Of a stretch of DNA of 39,606 bases, positions 6,760-13,724 are shown in pieces (positions within the stretch are counted from its first letter, which is position 1; each line of letters starts with the position of its first letter). The notes under the pieces were generated by a model, which made no database searches, was not told the origin of the DNA, and saw only the letters and a program-made list of their open reading frames with translations. Made by a program: the position numbers and the translations under genes. Source of the stretch: Lolliginicoccus lacisalsi (GTDB lineage Bacteria > Actinomycetota > Actinomycetes > Mycobacteriales > Mycobacteriaceae); assembly GCF_014841105.1 (NCBI RefSeq), contig NZ_JACYWE010000009.1:159557-199162 (forward strand), given 5' to 3'.

Positions 6760-6893
6760 ATTCCGGGAGTCCTGCACGGTGTTGGCGCTCAACCGGTTGC
6801 CACAATCCGTCCGTGCGCCGATCCTGGGGTTTGGTACGTTTCGCACTATCGGCGAGGCATAGCACCCCGCGCCCCACAAGATCGGAGCCTCCC

Positions 6894-8966
6894 ATGAGCA
6901 GCTTGGCGCCCCCCGGAGCCAGTGGATCAGCGACGCCCTCCCAGCCGGAGGTCCCCGCGCCCCGCCACGGCGTGCCAGATCCAGGCATCCCCCTGCCCGT
7001 GATCGCCGTGCCCACGGTGATGCTGTGGGTAGCGGGCATCGGTTGGTGGGCATTCGTCGCGTGGCTCCTGCTCGGGGCCGGGGTGAGCGCCTGGATCACC
7101 ATTCCGCTCCATGCGGTCGTCAACTTCACCATGTTCACCGTGCTCCACGATGCCACGCACCACGCCGTGAGCCGCCACACCTGGGTCAACGAGGTGTTCG
7201 GCCGACTGTCGGTCCCGTTCGTGGCCAGCTACGCCTCGTTCCCCTTGATCCGCTATATCCACATCGAGCATCACCGCAACACCAACGAGCCGATGACGGA
7301 GGATCCGGACGCTTGGACCAGCCACGGCCCGTGGTGGCAGCTTCCGTTCCGCTGGGCCACGATCGACGTCTGGTATGTGTTGTTCTACCTCCCGCGAGCC
7401 TTCCACTGGAAGGGAATCGTCGACAAGGATGAGCGCCCGATCATCCGTCGCCCCCGCACCGAGGTCGCCGAATCGGTATTCATGATCGCGCTGTCGGCCG
7501 TGGTCTACGGCGCGCTGATCGTCTCGGGGCTCGGCTGGTACCTGCTTGTCATGTACATCATCCCGCAGCGCCTCGCGCTGACCGCCCTCGCCTGGTGGTT
7601 CGACTGGCTGCCCCACCACGGGCTCGAGGCGACGCACAAGCAGAACCGCTACCGCGCCACCCGCGTCCGCGTCGGCATGGAATGGTTGCTCACCCCGGCG
7701 CTGCTCTACCAGAACTATCACCTCGTGCACCACTTGCATCCGGCCATCCCGTTCTATCGCTACATCACCGCGTGGAGGCGTAACGAGGACGGCTACCTCG
7801 ATGCGGATGTCGCGATCACCAAGACCTTCGGCACGGAGCTCACGCCCGACGAGTATCGCGCCTGGCGGCATATCACCCACAACCTCAAGGAAGGATCCGC
7901 GTCGCGGGCGGAGTTCCGCCCGATCGCCGTTCGCGAGGTCCAGCCGCTGACCGACGATTCCGTGGCGCTGACGCTGGACATCCCCGAGGACGCCAAGGAT
8001 GAGTTCGCGTTCGTTCCTGGCCAGCACCTCACCCTTGAGGTGACCGTGGACGGGGAGCGGCACCGCCGCACCTACTCGATCTGCTCCTCCGTGGACTCAG
8101 GACGCGTGCGCATCGCCGTCAAGCGCATTCCCGGGGGCGCTGTATCGCACCATCTGGTCTCGAGCGCCCGCCGCGGCGATGTCCTCGACGTCCTGCCTCC
8201 GTCGGGCCGCTTCACCCTCGACCATGCCCCATCGGCCACGGCAAGCCACTACGTTGCCATCGCTGCGGGCAGCGGCATCACCCCCATCCTCGCGATGCTC
8301 ACCACCACCCTCGAGCGCGACGAGAATGCCCGGTTCACCCTTCTCTATAGCAACAAGTCCCGCGCGCAGACGATGTTCGCCGACGAGCTCACGACGCTCG
8401 CCGAGAAGTTCGAGGGCCGGCTCCGGATCGTGCACTTCCTGACCAGCGGCAAGGAGCCCGCGCTCGACGGCGAGCTCGAGACCGTACGGATGCGCCGATT
8501 GGAGGCCCGCGAGATCACGGAATGCGCCGGGCCGGGGAGCGAAACCGTCGATGGGTGGTTCCTGTGCGGGCCGCAGGACATGATCGACCGCGCCACCGAG
8601 GAGCTCAAGGACGAGGGCATCGATCGCGCCGCGATCCACTCGGAGCTGTGCTTCGCCACGGCCCCGCCACCGTCCGCCATGCATGGCGTGGTGGCCTCGG
8701 TGACCGCGCAGATCGACGGGGAGCTCTACAACGGCGTGAGCTCGGGGCCGGAGACGGTTCTCGATACCGTGCTGCAGACCGGCGGCGATGCTCCCTACGC
8801 CTGCATGGGCGGGGCCTGCGGGACGTGCCGTGCAAAGCTGCTTGACGGCGAGGTGGAGATGGACATCCGCTATGCGCTCACCGACGACGAGGTGGAGGAG
8901 GGCTACATCCTGACGTGCCAGGCGCGGCCCACCACGCACCAGGTCGAGGTCGACTACGACCAGTGA
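6894..8966 (+). CDS. Membrane desaturase/hydroxylase fused to ferredoxin reductase and 2Fe-2S ferredoxin
   Basis: A 690-residue self-sufficient oxygenase. Residues about 35-335 are an integral-membrane fatty-acid-desaturase/carotene-hydroxylase domain with the three His boxes HDATHH (85-90), HIEHH (123-127) and HLVHH (276-280), and hydrophobic segments near 36-80 and 195-235. Residues about 340-575 are an FNR-type reductase: FVPGQHL and RTYSI bind FAD, AAGSGITP (457-464) and FLCGPQDM bind NAD(P)H. Residues about 600-690 are a plant-type ferredoxin with C637, C642, C645 and C675. The reductase-ferredoxin part resembles PaaE. Electrons should pass from NAD(P)H to FAD to 2Fe-2S to the di-iron site. 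Substrate unknown (acyl chain, alkane or carotenoid). Start ATG 6894 follows GGAGCCTCCC. Confidence 0.92.
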   Translation: MSSLAPPGASGSATPSQPEVPAPRHGVPDPGIPLPVIAVPTVMLWVAGIGWWAFVAWLLLGAGVSAWITIPLHAVVNFTMFTVLHDATHHAVSRHTWVNEVFGRLSVPFVASYASFPLIRYIHIEHHRNTNEPMTEDPDAWTSHGPWWQLPFRWATIDVWYVLFYLPRAFHWKGIVDKDERPIIRRPRTEVAESVFMIALSAVVYGALIVSGLGWYLLVMYIIPQRLALTALAWWFDWLPHHGLEATHKQNRYRATRVRVGMEWLLTPALLYQNYHLVHHLHPAIPFYRYITAWRRNEDGYLDADVAITKTFGTELTPDEYRAWRHITHNLKEGSASRAEFRPIAVREVQPLTDDSVALTLDIPEDAKDEFAFVPGQHLTLEVTVDGERHRRTYSICSSVDSGRVRIAVKRIPGGAVSHHLVSSARRGDVLDVLPPSGRFTLDHAPSATASHYVAIAAGSGITPILAMLTTTLERDENARFTLLYSNKSRAQTMFADELTTLAEKFEGRLRIVHFLTSGKEPALDGELETVRMRRLEAREITECAGPGSETVDGWFLCGPQDMIDRATEELKDEGIDRAAIHSELCFATAPPPSAMHGVVASVTAQIDGELYNGVSSGPETVLDTVLQTGGDAPYACMGGACGTCRAKLLDGEVEMDIRYALTDDEVEEGYILTCQARPTTHQVEVDYDQ

Positions 8967-8982
8967 CCGGAGAGCGCCCGAG

Positions 8983-9014
8983 GCTGGCCCGCAGCGACGG
9001 TGATGCGGGCCAGC
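8983..9014. terminator. Stem-loop between convergent genes
   Basis: GCTGGCCCGCA (8983-8993) pairs perfectly with TGCGGGCCAGC (9004-9014), an 11-bp stem with a 10-nt loop. It sits 17 bp after the desaturase fusion stop and 17 bp after the convergent wrbA stop, so it can serve both transcripts. Confidence 0.8.
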
Positions 9015-9030
9015 CCCGGGTGGGCCGGGA

Positions 9031-9627
9031 CTATCCGGCGAGCTTGCCGCCGATCTCGACGACGCGGGTCGCGAGGTGCTCGAGCGCTGCGGTGACCTCG
9101 TTGCTGAGCTCGTTGGTGTTATCCGGCCCCGTGATGTGGCTGGCGCCGTAGGGGTTGCCGTCGGCGAACTTCAGGGGGTCGGTGTACCCGGGGGCGACGA
9201 TGATGCCGCCGAAGTGCATGATCGTGGTGTAGAGGCTCAGCAGGGTTGCTTCCTGGCCGCCGTGCGTGGTCTGGCTCGACGTGAAGCCGGCATAGACCTT
9301 GTTGGCGAGCTTGCCCTGGGCCCAGAGCCCGCCGAGGCTGTCGATGAAGGACTGGAACTGCCCCGTGACGTTGCCGAAGCGGGTGGGGGAGCCGAATATG
9401 ACGGCGTCGGCCCATTCGATGTCGGCTCCGCTCGCGGCGGGCAGGTCCTTGGTGGCCTCGTGGTTGGCCGTCCATGCGGGGTTCTGCGCGAACGCGGCGG
9501 GGTCCACGGTCTCGGCGATATGCCGGACGCGGACCTCGGCGCCTGCGTTCTCGGCCGCTTTGGCGGTGATGGTGGCCATGGTGGTGCCGTGGCCGGTGGC
9601 GGAGTAGTAGATGACGGCGAGCTTCAT
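9031..9627 (-). CDS. WrbA-like NAD(P)H:quinone oxidoreductase (flavodoxin fold)
   Basis: A 198-residue flavodoxin-like protein. The FMN phosphate loop is IYYSATGHGTTMA near the start; FGSPTRFGNVTGQFQSFID and AGFTSSQTTHGGQEATLLSL are typical of WrbA, as is HFGGIIVAPGYTDP. The family reduces quinones by two electrons, avoiding semiquinone radicals, and is induced by oxidative or electrophile stress. Length agrees with WrbA (about 200). It is divergent from the CMD-family gene at 9727, and the shared 99-bp promoter region holds a TTGA-N4-TCAA palindrome. The name wrbA is likely by family but orthology is not proved. Confidence 0.92.
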   Translation of the reverse strand: MKLAVIYYSATGHGTTMATITAKAAENAGAEVRVRHIAETVDPAAFAQNPAWTANHEATKDLPAASGADIEWADAVIFGSPTRFGNVTGQFQSFIDSLGGLWAQGKLANKVYAGFTSSQTTHGGQEATLLSLYTTIMHFGGIIVAPGYTDPLKFADGNPYGASHITGPDNTNELSNEVTAALEHLATRVVEIGGKLAG

Positions 9628-9691
9628 GAATCCTCCGTGGTTGTGGTGCGCGTCACAGCATGCTGCGATGAAGCCGAGTGTAGTGCCAATA

Positions 9692-9709
9692 AAATTGACC
9701 CGTCAACCA
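9692..9709 (+). promoter_or_regulatory. Palindromic operator in the wrbA/CMD divergent promoter
   Basis: AAATTGACCCGTCAACCA keeps the TTGA-N4-TCAA core of the yceI and pirin sites, with weaker outer bases. It overlaps a TAAAAT box (9690-9695) that could be the -10 for the CMD gene and ends 17 bp before that gene's ATG, a position suited to repression. Confidence 0.55.
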
Positions 9710-9726
9710 GTTGGAGGAAGCTCGCC

Positions 9727-10185
9727 ATGGATCGCCCCCTGCTCGACAAGCAGCATCCCGAGATCTTCAAGGCCTACGTCGCCGCCGCCCGTGCCGTGCG
9801 CACCGCCGCCAAGGAGGCCGGGCTCGACCGAAAGCTCATCGAGCTCATCAATCTCCGTGCCTCCCAGATCAATGGCTGCGCCTACTGCCTCGACGTGCAT
9901 GCGCGCGCCGCCCTCGACAACGGCGAGGACCCGCGCCGCATCACCGTCCTGCCCGCGTGGCGCGAGGCAGGCGTCTTCACGCCGGGCGAGCGGGCCGCGC
10001 TCGCGCTCGCCGAGGCCGTCACCAGCATCCAGGACGAGTCCCGCCGCGACGCCGCTTTCGCCGCGGCCGCCGAGCACTACACCGAGGCCCAGGTCTCCGT
10101 GCTCAACTGGACGTTGATCACGATCAACGCGTTCAACCGGGTATCGATCCTCAGCGAGCACCGCGTCACGATCTCAGCCCAGTGA
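9727..10185 (+). CDS. Carboxymuconolactone decarboxylase (CMD)/AhpD-like protein
   Basis: A 152-residue all-helical CMD-family protein. The segment LINLRASQINGCAYCLDVHARAAL carries the CxxC plus downstream His of AhpD-type alkylhydroperoxidases, which pass electrons to peroxiredoxins or reduce hydroperoxides directly; later VLNWTLITINAFNRVSI is also typical. The redox CxxC favours a peroxidase-like role over true carboxymuconolactone decarboxylation. The start ATG at 9727 is preceded by TTGGAGGAAGC. Its promoter faces the quinone reductase gene. The last 12 bp overlap the end of the convergent LLM gene. Confidence 0.92.
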   Translation: MDRPLLDKQHPEIFKAYVAAARAVRTAAKEAGLDRKLIELINLRASQINGCAYCLDVHARAALDNGEDPRRITVLPAWREAGVFTPGERAALALAEAVTSIQDESRRDAAFAAAAEHYTEAQVSVLNWTLITINAFNRVSILSEHRVTISAQ

Positions 10186-11019
10186 CGACCGCACGCGCGG
10201 GATGACCTCCTCGGCGAGCCAGCGCAGCCTCACCGAGGGGCCATCGGGCCCATCGACGCCCAGCACGATCGTGTCCATCCGATGGTTCGCGATCAGGTCG
10301 CACAGCAGGTCCACGTACTCCTGCAGCTCGAGATCGCCCCCCACGTTGTAGATCCTCCGGATGCCAGCGGGATCGCGGCCGACCGAAGCGGCAGCGTCGT
10401 CGATGCGCGCGTGCCGCTCCGCGAGCGACTCGGGCGGAGCGAAACCGAGCGACGCCACCCAGCCATCCGCGTGCGTGCCCACCAGCCGCAGGGCGCGCGG
10501 CCCCAGCACGCCCAGCCAGATCCCCATCGCGTGCGCGGGCGCCGGACCGGGCTTGGCTCCTGCGAGGTGATAGTGCTCGCCCGCGTACCGCGCCGAGCCA
10601 TCGGGCGACCACATCAGCCGGATCACCTCGATCGCCTCCCGCAGCGCCGCCAGGGCGTCACCGGGCGCGCGGCGCTCGGCCCCGTACGCCTCGATGGCCT
10701 CCCAGAAGCCGCCCGCGCCCAGGCCAAGCTCGCACCGCCCGCCGCTGAGGACATCCAGCGACGCCGCTGCCTTTGCCAGCATGGCGGGCGGGCGGAGCGG
10801 CAGGTTCGCCACATCCGGGAACAGGCTGATCCGGTCCGTGCGCGCGGCCAGGAAGCTCAGCAACGTCCAGGTGTCGTGGAACCGGCGCTGATAGGGATGA
10901 TCCTGGATGCCGATCAGATCCAGGCCGAGCTGTTCCGCGAGCCGAGCGGTCGCGACGAGGCCGGTGTCGTTCGCGCTCGGCGTGAGGAAGCATCCGAAGC
11001 GAGGCTGTTGCTGGTGCAT
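10174..11019 (-). CDS. LLM-class (probably F420-dependent) oxidoreductase
   Basis: A 281-residue luciferase-like TIM-barrel protein. FGCFLTPSANDTGLVATARLAEQLGLDLI, split here for reading, begins the barrel; IQDHPYQRRFHDTWTLLSFL and LGLGAGGFWEAIEAYG form the cofactor-binding parts seen in the F420 group; GIWLGVLGPRALRLVG is another family motif. Substrate unknown. The ATG at 11019 follows AGGAGACAAGC; upstream in-frame sequence toward 11715 belongs to other genes. It converges on the CMD gene with a 12-bp overlap of coding ends, so transcripts must overlap. Confidence 0.92.
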   Translation of the reverse strand: MHQQQPRFGCFLTPSANDTGLVATARLAEQLGLDLIGIQDHPYQRRFHDTWTLLSFLAARTDRISLFPDVANLPLRPPAMLAKAAASLDVLSGGRCELGLGAGGFWEAIEAYGAERRAPGDALAALREAIEVIRLMWSPDGSARYAGEHYHLAGAKPGPAPAHAMGIWLGVLGPRALRLVGTHADGWVASLGFAPPESLAERHARIDDAAASVGRDPAGIRRIYNVGGDLELQEYVDLLCDLIANHRMDTIVLGVDGPDGPSVRLRWLAEEVIPRVRSSLG

Positions 11020-11072
11020 GCTTGTCTCCTGCACGGGGTGGGGCGAGTGCTGCGATGCTGCTCGCGACGAGG

Positions 11073-11105
11073 AGCGCCCAGCCGGGTCGGGTCCGGCTGG
11101 GCGCT
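11073..11105 (-). terminator. Stem-loop after the lytic transglycosylase gene
   Basis: AGCGCCCAGCCGG (11073-11085) and CCGGCTGGGCGCT (11093-11105) form a perfect 13-bp stem with a 7-nt loop. It begins 35 bp past the transglycosylase stop and lies 54 bp upstream of the LLM start, so it should insulate the two minus-strand genes. Confidence 0.82.
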
Positions 11106-11140
11106 GACGCAGGGGAGGGAGCCACGGCGATCGAGGGTCG

Positions 11141-11749
11141 CTAGAAGGGCAGTCCCGCGAGCGAGCCGAAGTCCAGGCCGGCCTGGTGCAGCGGGCTGGC
11201 GCCACCATCAAGGTAGCGGTAGCGCGGCTCGAGCGCCTTGATCTTGGCGACGTAGGGCTGGGTCTGGGTGCTGTATTCGCCGCCGGATGGCATCCCGCCA
11301 GCGCGCTGGACGGCGCCGAGCCCGGCATTGTAGGCGGCGAGGGCGAGGTCGAGGGCGTACCCGCGCATGGTGCCATTGCGCACGCCCGCGGAGGTCTGTC
11401 CGTAGAGGTGGCACATGAAGCGGCCCTGCGCCATGACGGCGTCGGGGATGCTGTAGGGGTCGGAGGTGCCGCTGCCGTCGCCGTCGGTGCGCCAGATCGC
11501 CCACGTGCCCGGCATGAACTGGGCGGGTCCCATGGCGCCGGAGCGGCTGACGGCGTCGGTGCGGAAGTCGCTCTCCGCCTGGATCTGGGCGGCGAGGAGG
11601 CTGGCGCTGATGCCGGAGCATTGGGCGGCGGAGCGCTGGAGCCAGGGCTCGAAGCTTGCTGGCGCGTTGGCGGATGCGGGGCTCGCGAGCGCGGCGGAGG
11701 CGGCGAGAGTGGCAACGGTGGCGCTGAGGCTTGCTGTGATTCTCTTCAT
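11141..11749 (-). CDS. Secreted lytic transglycosylase (SLT domain)
   Basis: A 202-residue exported peptidoglycan lyase. Residues 1-28 are a signal peptide (MKRITASLSATVATLAASAA, cleavage likely after ASPASA). The SLT/goose-lysozyme-like domain follows: catalytic E59 in IQAESDF, then SGAMGPAQFMPGTW and LALAAYNAGLGAVQRAGG, all hallmark motifs. It cleaves glycan strands to anhydromuropeptides. The ATG at 11749 has only a weak ribosome-binding site, but longer in-frame starts would put residues ahead of the signal peptide. It is divergent from the ABC exporter genes across 241 bp and ends in its own terminator. Confidence 0.92.
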   Translation of the reverse strand: MKRITASLSATVATLAASAALASPASANAPASFEPWLQRSAAQCSGISASLLAAQIQAESDFRTDAVSRSGAMGPAQFMPGTWAIWRTDGDGSGTSDPYSIPDAVMAQGRFMCHLYGQTSAGVRNGTMRGYALDLALAAYNAGLGAVQRAGGMPSGGEYSTQTQPYVAKIKALEPRYRYLDGGASPLHQAGLDFGSLAGLPF

Positions 11750-11990
11750 GGCAGGGAGCAGCCTGACATGATGGATGCGACTCGGGATCGTTTTTGACAC
11801 ATTTTGATAACGGAGGATGTGGATTCTCCCGTTTTCAGCGAGCGCCTGGCGTCGGCTAGCCTGGCCACAAGTAGTGGAACTCTCAAATAGTGGACAGTGT
11901 GATGCTCGCTGCCCCAGCGGCGAACCCCGTGCCACGCGGGCGACACCGTGAAACAATCGCCGGTGCGGTACACGCCAGGAAGGAGCCGCC
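11750..11990. other. Divergent intergenic region
   Basis: This 241-bp stretch separates the transglycosylase from the ABC exporter genes and must hold both promoters. I see an AT-richer patch around 11790-11815 and two direct TAGTGGA repeats (11872-11878 and 11888-11894, 16 bp apart) nearer the exporter. No riboswitch or recognised operator could be established, and no coding frame looks real. Confidence 0.4.
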
Positions 11991-13724
11991 ATGCTGATCG
12001 CCCTCCTGCGTACGTACCTGTCCCGCTACCGCCGCGCGATCGCTGGCATCATCGCCCTGCAGTTCCTCGGCGCTCTCGCCGCGCTCTTCCTCCCGAGCCT
12101 CAACGCCGACATCATCGACAATGGGGTCACCGAGGGTGACATCGCCTACATCATTCGCATCGGCGCCGTCATGCTGGGCGTCGCGCTCGTGCAGATCGTC
12201 GGCACGATCAGCGCCGTCTATCTCGCCGCTCGCACCGCTACCTCCTTTGGTGCCGACGTGCGCCGCGACGTCTTCCGGCGGGTCACCGGCTTCTCCGCCC
12301 GCGAGATGGGCACGTTCGGCGCGCCCTCGCTGATCACCCGCAACACCAATGACGTCCTGCAAGTGCAGACGCTCGTGCTGATGAGCTTCACGATGCTCGT
12401 CATCGCGCCCATCATGGCGGTCGGCGGCATCATCATGGCACTGCGCGAGGAACCGCGCCTGGCCTGGATCATCGCGGTCAGCGTGCCCGCGCTCGCCATC
12501 GCCATGGGTACCATCATCGCCCGCATGATCCCGGGATTCCGCGTGATGCAGTCCCGCATCGACGCGATCAACCAAGTGCTGCGCGAGCAGATCACCGGCG
12601 TGCGGGTGGTCCGCGCGTTCGTCCGCGAGCAATGGGAGTCCCGCCGCTTCGCCACCGCCAACGATGCCCTGACCAATACCGCGCTCGGTGTCGGGCGGCT
12701 CATGGCGCTCGCCTTTCCCATCGTCATGCTCATCATGAACATCACCTCGGTGGCAGTGATCTGGTTCGGTGGCATCGAGATCGACGAGGGGCGCATGCAA
12801 GTCGGCTCCCTGACCGCCATGCTCAGCTACCTGATCCTCATCCTCATGTCGATCATGATGGTCACCTTCATGGCTTCACAGGTGCCGCGAGCGGCCGTCA
12901 GCGCCGACCGCATCAGCGAGGTCCTGCGCACCGAGTCCACAATCGTCCGCTCGCCCGAGCCCCGCACCGACCAGCCCCACCCGGGCCGCATCGAGTTCCA
13001 CGACGTCGCCTTCCAGCATCCCGGGGCGGAGCAGCCCGTGCTCGAGGGCATCACCTTCACCGTCGAGCCGGGCACCACGACCGCCATCATCGGCGCCACT
13101 GGATCCGGCAAGACCACCGTGCTGCAGCTCATCCCGCGGCTCATCGACGCGACCGAGGGCATCATCGAGGTCGGTGGCACGAACGCCCGCGAGCTCGAGC
13201 CCACAGCGCTGCGCGCGGGCATCGGCTACGTTCCCCAGCGGGCATTCCTGTTCTCCGGCACGATCGCCAGCAACCTGCGCTACGGTCGCGCCGACGCCAC
13301 CGACGAGGAGCTGTGGGACGCGCTGGGGATCGCGCAGGCAGAGGATTTCGTGCGCGCGCTGCCGCAGCAGCTCGACAGCCCCGTCAGCCAGGGCGGCACC
13401 ACATTCTCCGGCGGGCAGCGGCAACGCCTCGCCATCGCCCGGGCGCTGGTGCGCCAGCCTGGCATCTACTTGTTCGACGATTCGTTCTCCGCCCTCGATG
13501 TCGCCACCGACGCCCGCTTGCGCGCCGCGCTCGCCTCCCGCATCGCCCGAGCCGCCGTGGTGCTCGTGGGCCAGCGCATCGCCACGATCCGCGACGCGCA
13601 CCAGATCATCGTCCTCGAAGCCGGGCGCATCGTCGGGATGGGCACCCACGAGCACCTGCTCGCGACGTGCGGGGAGTACCGGGAGACCGTCGAGTCCCAG
13701 ATGGCCACGGAGGGAGCGCCATGA
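11991..13724 (+). CDS. ABC exporter half-transporter with degenerate ATP site
   Basis: A 577-residue membrane-ATPase fusion. About six membrane helices fill residues 10-310, then the ATPase: Walker A GATGSGKTT (about 369-377), signature FSGGQRQR (about 473), Walker B YLFDDSFSALD (about 491-500) and GQRIATI near 527. Walker B ends in Asp where the catalytic Glu is expected, and the switch His is Gln. These changes mark the weakly hydrolysing subunit of heterodimeric exporters (LmrC, TM287 type). Its partner follows with an ATGA overlap. Likely exports drugs, lipids or peptides; substrate unknown. The ATG at 11991 follows AGGAAGGAGCCGCC. Confidence 0.95.
   Translation: MLIALLRTYLSRYRRAIAGIIALQFLGALAALFLPSLNADIIDNGVTEGDIAYIIRIGAVMLGVALVQIVGTISAVYLAARTATSFGADVRRDVFRRVTGFSAREMGTFGAPSLITRNTNDVLQVQTLVLMSFTMLVIAPIMAVGGIIMALREEPRLAWIIAVSVPALAIAMGTIIARMIPGFRVMQSRIDAINQVLREQITGVRVVRAFVREQWESRRFATANDALTNTALGVGRLMALAFPIVMLIMNITSVAVIWFGGIEIDEGRMQVGSLTAMLSYLILILMSIMMVTFMASQVPRAAVSADRISEVLRTESTIVRSPEPRTDQPHPGRIEFHDVAFQHPGAEQPVLEGITFTVEPGTTTAIIGATGSGKTTVLQLIPRLIDATEGIIEVGGTNARELEPTALRAGIGYVPQRAFLFSGTIASNLRYGRADATDEELWDALGIAQAEDFVRALPQQLDSPVSQGGTTFSGGQRQRLAIARALVRQPGIYLFDDSFSALDVATDARLRAALASRIARAAVVLVGQRIATIRDAHQIIVLEAGRIVGMGTHEHLLATCGEYRETVESQMATEGAP

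Noticed and set aside
11750-11990. c-di-AMP (ydaO-type) riboswitch before the cell-wall hydrolase
   Set aside because: Such riboswitches precede some actinobacterial cell-wall hydrolase genes, but the conserved core could not be recognised here.
12632-13720. Upstream in-frame extension of the second ABC subunit
   Set aside because: The extension is Arg/His/Pro-rich low-complexity antithetical to a membrane protein and lies inside the first subunit; the ATG at 13721 has a strong ribosome-binding site and the ATGA overlap.
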